Source of the DNA: Clostridiales bacterium
GTDB taxonomy: Bacteria; Bacillota_A; Clostridia; Saccharofermentanales; Saccharofermentanaceae
Assembly: GCA_017537905.1 (NCBI GenBank)
Contig: JAFYJX010000078.1
Span: forward strand, 1-27,249
DNA: 27,249 nucleotides
Direction of reading: 5' to 3'
Both the position numbers and the translations under genes were made by a program. The notes under the pieces were generated by a model. That model was not told the origin of the DNA, made no database searches, and saw nothing but the letters and a program-made list of their open reading frames with translations. How positions within the stretch are numbered: the stretch's first letter is position 1; each line of letters starts with the position of its first letter. Shown here one piece after another: positions 1 to 7,755 of this stretch.

Positions 1-916
1 CAGCAAGAACGTCCTCGTACTCATCAGAGATATATACATCGATCGCGTTGTCTCTGTCGGGACGGCGGATGTCATCAACAAACTGGAGTCCCAAAACCTG
101 AGGGCTCTGTCTGAGCCACCAGTTATCAGCCTTATTGCCTGCAAGTCTTGTGCAGTGGATCCTGGACTGCTGGCCTGCACCGATACCGATTGCCTGACCG
201 TCCTTAACATAGCAGACAGAGTTGGACTGTGTGTACTTCAATGTAATAAGAGAAATCAAAAGGTCGATCTTCTTATCTTCAGGAATGTCCTTATTGTCGG
301 TAACGATGTTGTCTAAAAGAGCGTGATTGATCTCAAACTCGTTTCTTCCCTGCTCGAAAGTTACGCCGTAAACTTCCTTTGTCTCGATCGGAGCAGGCTT
401 ATATGAAGCATCGATCTTGATGACATTGTATGTTCCCTTACGCTTTGTCTTAAGAATCTCGAGAGCTTCAGGTGTGTAATCAGGAGCGATGATGCCGTCG
501 GATACTTCTCTGGCAAGCATTGTAGCCGTGATAGCATCGCAAGTATCTGAAAGAGCCGTGAAGTCGCCGTAAGAAGACATTCTGTCAGCGCCTCTTGCTC
601 TTGCATAAGCGCAGGCAATGGGAGAAAGCTCGCCAAGATCGTCTACGAAGTAGATCTTAGCTTCTGTTTCAGAGAGGGGCTTGCCTACTGCAGCGCCTGC
701 AGGTGAAACGTGCTTGAAAGATGTAGCTGCGGGAAGTCCTGTTGCTTCCTTGAGCTCCTTAACAAGCTGCCAGCCGTTGAAAGCGTCCAAAAGGTTGATA
801 TAACCGGGCTTGCCGTTCAGGACTTCGATAGGAAGCTCAGAACCGTCTTTCATGAAGATTCTGGAAGGCTTCTGGTTAGGGTTGCATCCGTACTTGAGTT
901 GCATCTCGTTAGACAT
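1..916 (-). CDS. purH: AICAR formyltransferase, stand-alone PurH C-terminal domain (3' end cut by window)
   Basis: This enzyme transfers a formyl group from 10-formyl-THF to AICAR to give FAICAR, the penultimate step of IMP synthesis, in the cytoplasm. About 305 codons are visible and no stop is reached at the left edge. The protein starts [20 protein letters not shown], which corresponds to the beginning of the transformylase domain of bifunctional PurH; the N-terminal IMP cyclohydrolase domain is absent. The catalytic Lys-His pair is visible in [11 protein letters not shown]. The ATG at 916 has a GGAG seven bases upstream. The gene lies 28 bases after purO, which supplies the missing cyclohydrolase activity, so the pair replaces one fused PurH. 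I am confident in the family; the C-terminus cannot be judged. Confidence 0.9.
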   Translation of the reverse strand, partial: MSNEMQLKYGCNPNQKPSRIFMKDGSELPIEVLNGKPGYINLLDAFNGWQLVKELKEATGLPAATSFKHVSPAGAAVGKPLSETEAKIYFVDDLGELSPIACAYARARGADRMSSYGDFTALSDTCDAITATMLAREVSDGIIAPDYTPEALEILKTKRKGTYNVIKIDASYKPAPIETKEVYGVTFEQGRNEFEINHALLDNIVTDNKDIPEDKKIDLLISLITLKYTQSNSVCYVKDGQAIGIGAGQQSRIHCTRLAGNKADNWWLRQSPQVLGLQFVDDIRRPDRDNAIDVYISDEYEDVLA

Positions 917-944
917 TGTCGTTCTCCTTTATTCTCGAAAATTA

Positions 945-1658
945 TTAAACGTTCTTATTAACAATTCTGGTCTCAGCTGCGCCTGTCTCGATGTCGATGT
1001 AGCGTACGAAAAGAGAAACCTTGTTGTCTTCATTAAGGCTTGTCCATACTTCGTTTGTGAAAGTATCGATATCACCCTTGAGCTCTACCTTCTCAGGCTC
1101 GCCTTCGAATGAAGGAAGCGGGCTGCCGTCACCCATGTATGTATGGATGAATCTGCCGATGCCTGCCTTGGGATTTGTGTATGTGAATGTGTGGCGCTCA
1201 CATGAATCCGGATCGCCGTCATCGCTCTTAAGGATGGACATAGCGAAGTTATATGTGCCGTTCTCAACGTGCATGATTCCGGAGATTCTGGGAGTATAGT
1301 TCGGAGCGTCGTCTTCGAACTCTCTGCCTCTTAAGGACTGCTCGAAAGTCATCTGCTTGTCCATGAGTTCATAGATAGTGTCTGTCTGGTCACCGTTTGT
1401 AACGATAGTCTTGTTGCCAAGAACTCTTACTGGTGAATAAATGATGAGGTGCGGATCAGTAAGAAGCGAAGGATCAAAAGCCTCTGTCTTGATTCCGTCT
1501 TCTGTAGCCGTGAATACTCTGTTTCTAGAGTTAACGCTTCTTCCCATGATGAAGTAAGCAGTAACCGCATACTTACCGTCAGCGGACTTACCGATTACGA
1601 TTCCTCTTCCGGGATAAGCATTCTCTTTTAAGATCTTGCCCAAGTTCTGTGTGATCAT
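945..1658 (-). CDS. purO: IMP cyclohydrolase, PurO-type
   Basis: This 237-residue protein should close the ring of FAICAR to make IMP, the last step of de novo purine synthesis. It resembles the PurO family first known from archaea and is unrelated to the PurH cyclohydrolase domain. Family-like segments are YPGRGIVIGKS near residue 16, the GRSVNSRNR segment, a DPHLIIYSPVRV stretch, VTNGDQTDTI and NYTPRISGI. The ATG at 1658 is preceded by a strong GGAGG. It sits 28 bases after purN and 28 bases before the stand-alone AICAR formyltransferase, consistent with one transcript. Bacterial members often carry only a generic IMP cyclohydrolase label. The assignment comes from recalled motifs and gene context. 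Confidence 0.85.
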   Translation of the reverse strand: MITQNLGKILKENAYPGRGIVIGKSADGKYAVTAYFIMGRSVNSRNRVFTATEDGIKTEAFDPSLLTDPHLIIYSPVRVLGNKTIVTNGDQTDTIYELMDKQMTFEQSLRGREFEDDAPNYTPRISGIMHVENGTYNFAMSILKSDDGDPDSCERHTFTYTNPKAGIGRFIHTYMGDGSPLPSFEGEPEKVELKGDIDTFTNEVWTSLNEDNKVSLFVRYIDIETGAAETRIVNKNV

Positions 1659-1686
1659 ATAGCACCTCCAAAATTTAATAACTGAT

Positions 1687-2307
1687 TCATTTTATATAGC
1701 AGATGTTGTTCTTTATCTCGACTCTGCCGTCAGCAATAAGCCTTATTGCCTGAGGCAGGATCTTCCACTCGCAGTTCTCCATTATCCTTCTCTGCAAAGT
1801 CTCGGGAGTATCGTCAGGCAGGACGTCTACGGCCTTCTGCAGAAGGATCGGTCCCTCATCGTAATTCTCATTTACGAAATGGACTGTGGCACCTGACACC
1901 TTAACGCCCTTTGCAAGAGCAGCCTGATGAGGTCTTATTCCGTACATGCCTGCACCGCAGAACGAAGGAATAAGAGCCGGATGGATATTGATAATGCGGT
2001 TGGAATACTTAGCAACGACCTTAGGTCCCATCAAAGAAAGATAGCCGGCAAGAACGATAAGTTCCGCACCGGACTCATCTACTGCCTTAACGACTGCATC
2101 GTCCCAGGCTTCAATGGAATCAAAGTCTTTCTTGGAAACTACAACAGACTTAATGCCGTTATTTGCGGCTCTCTCGAGCGCATAGGCACCTTTTGAAGAT
2201 GACAGTACAAGTACGATCTCGATATCCTTTAAGATACCATCTTTAGTATTATCGATAATTGCCTGAAGGTTAGTTCCGCCTCCCGACACAAATACTGCAA
2301 TCTTCAT
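1687..2307 (-). CDS. purN: Phosphoribosylglycinamide formyltransferase (GART)
   Basis: This 206-residue protein is a folate-dependent GAR transformylase that forms FGAR from GAR and 10-formyl-THF. The N-terminal loop VSGGGTNLQAI (residues 7-17) binds the GAR phosphate. The catalytic set is visible as N107 and H109 in INIHPALIPSF and D150 in NYDEGPILL. Length is normal for the family. The ATG at 2307 has AGGAG eight bases upstream. An inverted-repeat element fills most of the roughly 100-base gap to purF, and purO follows 28 bases downstream. Nothing in the protein looks broken. Confidence 0.95.
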   Translation of the reverse strand: MKIAVFVSGGGTNLQAIIDNTKDGILKDIEIVLVLSSSKGAYALERAANNGIKSVVVSKKDFDSIEAWDDAVVKAVDESGAELIVLAGYLSLMGPKVVAKYSNRIINIHPALIPSFCGAGMYGIRPHQAALAKGVKVSGATVHFVNENYDEGPILLQKAVDVLPDDTPETLQRRIMENCEWKILPQAIRLIADGRVEIKNNICYIK

Positions 2308-2338
2308 CTAGTAGTCTCCTGTAATTCTATGTTTCTGA

Positions 2339-2416
2339 ACAACTGATATTGATTTCGCGAGCGATTCCGCACAAGCGAAGCACGGAGGACCTAGCGAGCG
2401 GAACAATATCAGTTGT
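2339..2416. repeat. Palindromic intergenic element between purF and purN
   Basis: Perfect 13-base arms at 2339-2351 and 2404-2416 (ACAACTGATATTG and its complement) enclose a GC-rich 52-base core. The core has nested pairing (TTCCGC with GCGGAA) and two GCGAGCG copies at 2357-2363 and 2394-2400. The right arm contains the purF stop codon. No T-run follows on the minus strand, so it is not a standard intrinsic terminator. It looks like a REP-like or small mobile palindrome, or an RNA-processing hairpin in the pur transcript. Confidence 0.7.
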
Positions 2417-3815
2417 ACTTTACCTTGTGGATGCTCTCTTCATCATCCTCAGGCTTGCCTGCGATGAAGTTGCCGTCGAAGCATGCGGAGCATACGTCGC
2501 AATCGATTGTGTTAAGAGATGCTCTCAATGACTCGAGGCTGATATAAGCGAGTGAATCAGCACCGATCATGTCGCGGATCTCTTCAATTGTCTTTGTGCT
2601 TGCAGGAAGCTCAGTCTCAGACGAAGCGTTAACGCCATAGCAGCAGCCGAACTTTACCGGCGGAGAAGCGAGTCTTACGTGAACTTCTGAAGCGCCGTTC
2701 TCTCTTAAGAATGAGATGATGTGCTTTGTTGTAGTACCTCTTACGAGTGAGTCGTCAACAATAGCGATCCTCTTGCCCTTGATGGCTGTCTTAAGAGCTG
2801 CGAACTTCATTCTTACAGCAAGTTCTCTCTGCTGCTGAGTGCTCTTGATGAATGTTCTTCCTACATATCTGTTCTTCAAAAGACCTGCACCGTACTGGAT
2901 TCCCATGCCTGCTGCGAAGCCTTCTGCTGCTGCATTACCGGAGTCAGGAGCGCCGATTACGAGATCAACATCTGCAGGGCTCTCTTTCGCGAGGGCCATA
3001 CCTACTCTGTATCTGGAATCGAAGATGGACATCTTATCGATAACAGAGTCAGGTCTTGCGACATAAACATATTCGAAAACGCAGACCTTGGCGTCCTTCT
3101 TTTCGGCAGCTTCGTCATAGAGAATGGAGCTCATGCCGTCCTTGGAGATAGTGATGATCTCGCCGGGCAGGAAGTCTCTTACGATCTCGCATCCGATAGC
3201 GTCGAGTGCGCAGGATTCTGAAGAGATATAGTACTTGTCGCCGAGCTTTCCGAGGATCAAAGGTCTGATTCCGTAAGGGTCTCTTACGCCGATGAGCTTG
3301 TCTTCGGTCATGAAGATCATTGAGTAAACGCCGTGGATCTCCTTCATTGTCTCGAGGATAGCGTGCTCGCAGTCCTCTGTTCTGATCCTGTTTCTCGAGA
3401 AGAGCGAAAGGATGATCTCTGAATCTGTATTTGTCTGGAAGATAGCGCCCTGGTCCTTAAGACCGTCTCTGATCTTGGTTGCGTTCATGATGACGGAATC
3501 AGAAGTAAGAGCGATGTTGCCTACTCTGGACTTAATGGAGATAGGCTGGATAGCATCTGTACCGTTCTCTCTGGGAGAACCGCCTCTTGTATGTCCGATC
3601 GCGCATGTTCCTGCGAGTGCAGATAAAGTTACATCATCGAAAACATCGGTAACAAGACCTGAAGCCTTATGTACCAAAAAAGAACCGTCATCGTTAACTG
3701 CGATACCGCAGGATTCCTGTCCTCTGTGCTGTAAGGAGAAAATACCGTAGTAAGTATCTCTCGTTACGTCCTGTTTGCTTCCCTTGATGTCATAACATCC
3801 GAAAACTCCGCTCAT
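2409..3815 (-). CDS. purF: PurF-family amidophosphoribosyltransferase with degenerate glutaminase site
   Basis: PurF makes 5-phosphoribosylamine from PRPP and ammonia taken from glutamine. The 468-residue protein has an N-terminal Ntn glutaminase domain and a C-terminal PRTase domain. The PRTase half looks intact: the PRPP loop IAIVDDSLVRGTTTK is at 350-364, and Bacillus-type Fe-S ligands are present (C245, C391 or C392, C442, C445). The glutaminase half is odd. It starts MSGVFG where the family has a Cys nucleophile before GVFG, and the AHNGN oxyanion segment reads TSDSV (104-108). R77 and D131 of the normal site remain. An in-frame TAA at 3819-3821 rules out a hidden propeptide. It may use free ammonia or another glutaminase, or be a paralogue beside a normal PurF elsewhere. 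Confidence 0.88.
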   Translation of the reverse strand: MSGVFGCYDIKGSKQDVTRDTYYGIFSLQHRGQESCGIAVNDDGSFLVHKASGLVTDVFDDVTLSALAGTCAIGHTRGGSPRENGTDAIQPISIKSRVGNIALTSDSVIMNATKIRDGLKDQGAIFQTNTDSEIILSLFSRNRIRTEDCEHAILETMKEIHGVYSMIFMTEDKLIGVRDPYGIRPLILGKLGDKYYISSESCALDAIGCEIVRDFLPGEIITISKDGMSSILYDEAAEKKDAKVCVFEYVYVARPDSVIDKMSIFDSRYRVGMALAKESPADVDLVIGAPDSGNAAAEGFAAGMGIQYGAGLLKNRYVGRTFIKSTQQQRELAVRMKFAALKTAIKGKRIAIVDDSLVRGTTTKHIISFLRENGASEVHVRLASPPVKFGCCYGVNASSETELPASTKTIEEIRDMIGADSLAYISLESLRASLNTIDCDVCSACFDGNFIAGKPEDDEESIHKVKYN

Positions 3816-3874
3816 TGCTTATAGCCGTCCTTTACTCAAATTGTTCTTATAGATAATGATTTCTCAAGTATCTG

Positions 3875-4381
3875 TTAATTCATTTCAGCGATCTTCTGCT
3901 GAAGTCTGGCATCCCTCTCCTCGACCGATGAAGCGAGGCTGGCCTTGTAATCCTTGATCTTCTGCATAAGTTCAGGATCAGATAAAGCGAGCATCTGGCA
4001 TGCGAGGATAGCAGCATTAGAGCCGCCGTCGATAGCTACTGTTGCTACGGGAATACCTGTAGGCATCTGAACTGTTGCATAAAGAGCATCAACACCTGCA
4101 AGAGCGCCGCCCTTGCAAGGAACACCGATTACGGGGAGTGCTGTATTGGCAGCCAGAACGCCGCCCAGATGTGCAGCAAGACCTGCTGCAGCGATAATTA
4201 CCTTGAAACCTTCTGCTTCTGCGCCTCTGGCAAGAGACATAGCCTTATCAGGTGTTCTGTGAGCTGATGCAACCGTTGCTTTAAAACCGACACCGAACTT
4301 ATTTAGCATCTTGAAGCAGCCTTCCATTACGGGGAAATCGGAATCGGAACCCATTACTACCAAAACTTTGCAATCAGCCAT
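3875..4381 (-). CDS. purE: N5-carboxyaminoimidazole ribonucleotide mutase (class I PurE)
   Basis: PurE converts N5-CAIR to CAIR in purine synthesis. The 168-residue protein carries the GSDSD phosphate-binding loop (11-15), the catalytic His in SAHRTP (H41), AGLAAHLGGV and the closing segment VQMPTGIPVATVAIDGG, all pointing to class I. I chose the ATG at 4381, with an AGG eight bases upstream, over an in-frame GTG at 4390 that would overlap that site. The gene follows the CapA-like lipoprotein by 18 bases and precedes purF by 59, so it probably shares the transcript. Class I enzymes normally use N5-CAIR made by PurK; no purK is seen in the window. Confidence 0.93.
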   Translation of the reverse strand: MADCKVLVVMGSDSDFPVMEGCFKMLNKFGVGFKATVASAHRTPDKAMSLARGAEAEGFKVIIAAAGLAAHLGGVLAANTALPVIGVPCKGGALAGVDALYATVQMPTGIPVATVAIDGGSNAAILACQMLALSDPELMQKIKDYKASLASSVEERDARLQQKIAEMN

Positions 4382-4399
4382 AATCTGCACCTGCCTTAA

Positions 4400-5542
4400 T
4401 TATTCATCGCCCTGCGCCCAGTTTAAGCGCTGCATGACCCTGAAATAATCTTCAGACTCCCATGCGTAGGGCTTGGGACAGAAGTCATTTCCGGGTCTGG
4501 TTGATGTTTGAGAATAGGGATAAACCCTCAGTCTATAGTCTACGCATTTTGAACCGTCTCCGTCCATAATAAAATCGCATTGAATTATTACAGAATCGGG
4601 GTCTGTTAATGAGTAATTTCCACCAAAACAAAAGTTCGAGAGTGAATAGAAGATGTAATGACCGTTATACTTCTCTATCGGCTGGAGGCGGTGCGGGTGT
4701 GTTCCGACAACGATATCGACGCCGTAATCGATGAGTTCGTGGGCTATCTTCTTCTGCCTGGAGGTAGGTTCATAGACGCCCTCGGCACCGAAATGGCAGG
4801 ATGCGATGATTATCGCTGCACCTTCTTTTTTAAGATCATCTATAAGTCCGTAGACTTTGGAAGCATTAGTATCATTGCCCAAACCGACCATGCCGATCTT
4901 GATGCCCTTGCTCGTTGTAAACATCGAAGTGTATTGGTCGTCACTCCAGAGGATCCCCTTGTCATCCAGGTTCTTTCTGGTCTCCTTAAGGCCCTCTTCC
5001 CAGAAATCCATCGTATGGTTATTGGCGATATTAACAGCCTCAATGCCAGCCTTGGTAAGCATCTCCAGGTTCTCCGGCTTCATGCGGAAGATATACTGGT
5101 TATTCTTGTGGCTCGTTGTGTCAGTAACGGGATTCTCGAGATTTATCAGAGTCATGTCATCAGACTTGAACATCTCGGCGCAGTTTTTGAAGCAATAATC
5201 CATATTGCCGTTGATCTTGTCGTCAAAAGCCTTTTTCGAGGCCCTGTAATCCTGTGTCAGAGTGCAGTCACCCGTAAAACTCACGGTAACGGTGCGCTCT
5301 CCGGGAGCCAGCGACGGCGTGGGAGTAGCAGTCGGCGTAGGCGTCAAAGACGGCGTTGTCTCAGTGGAAATGGTCTCAAGGACCATTGTGGTGGCAGCTG
5401 ACTGATCGATATTGGTATTAACGGTATCAAGTACAGATGCTTCAGGATTGCTGTTGCAGGCTGCCATATTAACTGACATAACGGCAATCAGCCCCATAGT
5501 CAGAAGCGTCTTCAAAGTCTTGCAATCACGGGCGGTCTTCAC
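4400..5542 (-). CDS. CapA-like (PGA_cap) metallophosphatase-fold lipoprotein
   Basis: This 380-residue protein belongs to the CapA / poly-gamma-glutamate synthesis family, which has a calcineurin-like metallophosphatase fold. The signal peptide ends in lipobox MAAC with C29, so it should be lipid-anchored on the outer face of the membrane. A Thr/Pro-rich linker spans about 63-80. The catalytic-fold motifs follow: FTGDCTL (89-95), LINLENPV, NIANNHTMDF, SCHFG and VVGTHPHRLQP. The start is GTG at 5542. Known relatives take part in capsule or polyglutamate export, but most are uncharacterised and no capB, capC or capD is nearby. It is the first gene of the purE-purF run, 18 bases from purE. Confidence 0.87.
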   Translation of the reverse strand: MKTARDCKTLKTLLTMGLIAVMSVNMAACNSNPEASVLDTVNTNIDQSAATTMVLETISTETTPSLTPTPTATPTPSLAPGERTVTVSFTGDCTLTQDYRASKKAFDDKINGNMDYCFKNCAEMFKSDDMTLINLENPVTDTTSHKNNQYIFRMKPENLEMLTKAGIEAVNIANNHTMDFWEEGLKETRKNLDDKGILWSDDQYTSMFTTSKGIKIGMVGLGNDTNASKVYGLIDDLKKEGAAIIIASCHFGAEGVYEPTSRQKKIAHELIDYGVDIVVGTHPHRLQPIEKYNGHYIFYSLSNFCFGGNYSLTDPDSVIIQCDFIMDGDGSKCVDYRLRVYPYSQTSTRPGNDFCPKPYAWESEDYFRVMQRLNWAQGDE

Positions 5543-5560
5543 TATCAGCGCTGCCTTTCG

Positions 5561-5597
5561 AAAAAATTAGAAATGCCGACGCTTGAGGTCGGCATTT
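5561..5597 (-). terminator. Intrinsic terminator of the glycogen operon
   Basis: A perfect 10-base stem (5588-5597 with 5571-5580, AAATGCCGAC) and 7-base loop are followed on the minus strand by CTAATTTTTT. It lies just after the GH13 gene and before the CapA gene. Confidence 0.88.
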
Positions 5598-5599
5598 AG

Positions 5600-5605
5600 A
5601 TTATA
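5600..5605 (-). promoter_or_regulatory. Possible -10 box for the capA-pur transcript
   Basis: The minus strand reads TATAAT here, in A/T-rich sequence, but no good -35 lies at 16-18 bases. A start about 7 bases downstream would fall inside the 5' arm of the terminator stem, so such a transcript would not form the hairpin. Confidence 0.35.
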
Positions 5606-5643
5606 TCAATCTTTTAAAAAATCAATATATGAAATATGTGGAA

Positions 5644-7755
5644 TTAGAAGAGCAAAAATACGGTTCCAAACGGCTTAATGCCGATCCTCCTTGTTCCGCC
5701 CAGGATACCGCCCAGAATGTACTGTTCCGAGACAGGGTGAATATCGTTTGTGTCATTTGAATCCCTGCATTCATAGCTCCCGTAATGCTCGGAGACATCA
5801 ACAAATACGGGCTTGTCTGACCTGTTCATCACGAAGACCACCGCCCTGCTGCCCGTCGCCTCCTTGCCAAAGGCGTCACGGCCTTCTTTTAAGTATCTGA
5901 CAAAGGCAAATGTGCCGCCCTCAGCCAAAAGGGTCTTATAGTAACCTGTCTTAAGGCATTGGTTCTCAGTCCTGATCCTTGCGATGCGCTTAAAGTAAGC
6001 CAGAGCCTCCTGCTGCTTTAAGTCAGTCCTGTTCCATGGATATGTTCTTCTGTTGAAAGGATCTTTATATCCTTCCATAAGGATCTCATCGCCATAGTAG
6101 ATGCATGAGGCACCGATATAGCATGTCTGGAAAGCAAAAGCCATCTTGGACAGTGCCGATACGACATCGTAATACTGAGCATCCACCTTAAAGCCCCTCT
6201 GGATATCACGGTCGTCGGTATCTTCCGGGCGCGATAGCATGGTCATGATCCTCGGAACATCATGTGAGGATACGAGATTCATCATTGAATAATATGCTTC
6301 CTTGGGATAACGCTCGCGGAAACCTTCGAATCTGGTGTTTGCTATATCTGCATCGATATAACCCGCGAGGAAATCCAGAAGGATATGCCTGAATGTATAA
6401 CCCATGACAGAATCGTGGGTGTTTCCGAGCATGAAGTCTCTGTAATTGCCGTAGCTGCATTTATTCGATGCATCTTCCCAGACTTCACCGATAACTGCGC
6501 CCGAACCGCCCGTCTTCTCCTTGACGGTCGTCCTCATCTGTCTGATGAAGCTGTCAGGAAGTTCATCTGAAACATCAAGTCTGAAGCCTGAAGCTCCCCT
6601 GGATATCCATGTGTCGACAACACCGTCTTTGCCGAAGATGAAGTTCCTGTACGCCAGATCGTCCTCATTGATATTAGGCAGATCGGGAAATCCCCACCAG
6701 GAATCGTATCCGACTGAGCCGTCGGCGTTTCTGTAGAAGTTATACCAGGAGCGGAACCTGCTCTCTTCGCCTTCGTTAAATGCTTTGTAGGCTCCTACAC
6801 CCTCATAACGGTCAAACTTATTAAAATATCTCGAATCGGCTCCTGTGTGGCTGAACACGCCGTCCAGAATGATCTTTATGCCTCTTTCCTCACAGGCGCT
6901 CTGAAGGCTCATAAAAGCCGCCGTACCGCCAAGGATAGGATCGACATTAAGGTAATCAGCCGTATCGTATCTGTGCGAAGATCTGGCCTCGAATATCGGA
7001 TTCAGATAAAGGACGTTGATCCCGAGTTCTTTTAAGTAATCGAGTTTCTCCTCGATGCCCTTAAGGCTTCCGCCATAGAAATCGCAGGCGAGATAACCCG
7101 TCTCGGGCTTGCCCTTTGTATCGACATCCTCATTCCAGTCTTCGTGATAGATCCTTTCTGACCTGTCATCAGTGTGGATAAGCTTCTGGTAATCAAAAGC
7201 GGAATCCCTGGCAAATCTGTCCGGGAAAATCTGGTACATCATGGCACCTTTTAAGAATTCAGGTGTCTTGAAGTCCTTGTTATACACGGTTATCTGGAAA
7301 GCATAAGGATATTTCTCTTCGTCCACGCCAACTCTCGGAGGGTCCTTATAAAGCGTTCCCTCACCGTCTTTGGTGTCCATGCCTGCCCCGTAGTATAACG
7401 TGAGCATAGGATTATCTTCTTTTAATCCTTCCGGCAGATCCGTAAGATCGCCCGGGCAGTTGAATCTGAACCAGTAGAACAATATCGAAGGCTCGGAAGG
7501 AAGCATGAGGTTTACATGATATCTTCCCAAACCCGATACCGAATACATCGGTTCTTCGTGATAAGTGAAATTATAAAGTCCGTAAGTATAGCAGAACGTT
7601 ACGTTTGAAGCTTCTTTATAGGTGTCGAAAAAGATGTCGACATAAGAAGCACAAGGCCTTGCGCCAAACGGCTGCCTGTACTCAGGAAGGCGCGATGCAT
7701 GAATGCACCGCGCCTTGGTAAACACTTTTGAATCAGTCTGTGTCTTATCAGACAT
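5644..7755 (-). CDS. GH13 alpha-glucan hydrolase, neopullulanase/cyclomaltodextrinase-like
   Basis: This 703-residue GH13 enzyme should hydrolyse alpha-1,4/1,6 glucans. Residues 1-165 form a CBM34-like beta domain. The catalytic barrel follows, with MMYQIFPDRF (172-181), region V LNPIFEA (251-257), region I DGVFSHTG (D298, H303), the nucleophile D394 in GFRLDVSDE, the acid/base E424 in GEVWED and SHD at 497-499. Region I has Ser where many relatives have Asn. There is no signal peptide, so it acts in the cytoplasm, probably on glycogen or imported maltodextrins. Its ATG overlaps the glgA stop by one base (TGATG), suggesting translational coupling. It is the last gene before the operon terminator. 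Exact specificity cannot be told from sequence. Confidence 0.9.
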   Translation of the reverse strand: MSDKTQTDSKVFTKARCIHASRLPEYRQPFGARPCASYVDIFFDTYKEASNVTFCYTYGLYNFTYHEEPMYSVSGLGRYHVNLMLPSEPSILFYWFRFNCPGDLTDLPEGLKEDNPMLTLYYGAGMDTKDGEGTLYKDPPRVGVDEEKYPYAFQITVYNKDFKTPEFLKGAMMYQIFPDRFARDSAFDYQKLIHTDDRSERIYHEDWNEDVDTKGKPETGYLACDFYGGSLKGIEEKLDYLKELGINVLYLNPIFEARSSHRYDTADYLNVDPILGGTAAFMSLQSACEERGIKIILDGVFSHTGADSRYFNKFDRYEGVGAYKAFNEGEESRFRSWYNFYRNADGSVGYDSWWGFPDLPNINEDDLAYRNFIFGKDGVVDTWISRGASGFRLDVSDELPDSFIRQMRTTVKEKTGGSGAVIGEVWEDASNKCSYGNYRDFMLGNTHDSVMGYTFRHILLDFLAGYIDADIANTRFEGFRERYPKEAYYSMMNLVSSHDVPRIMTMLSRPEDTDDRDIQRGFKVDAQYYDVVSALSKMAFAFQTCYIGASCIYYGDEILMEGYKDPFNRRTYPWNRTDLKQQEALAYFKRIARIRTENQCLKTGYYKTLLAEGGTFAFVRYLKEGRDAFGKEATGSRAVVFVMNRSDKPVFVDVSEHYGSYECRDSNDTNDIHPVSEQYILGGILGGTRRIGIKPFGTVFLLF

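Noticed and set aside
3816..3874. The purE-purF gap and the region before capA, checked for a purine riboswitch or PurR box.
   Set aside because: No conserved purine-riboswitch core or clear PurR-box pair could be made out; only plain spacer and terminator sequence.
4658..5401. Plus-strand open frame of 247 codons opposite the CapA-like gene.
   Set aside because: It is antisense to a well-supported gene and ends in a low-complexity Arg/Ser-rich stretch that is only the complement of the Thr/Pro linker.
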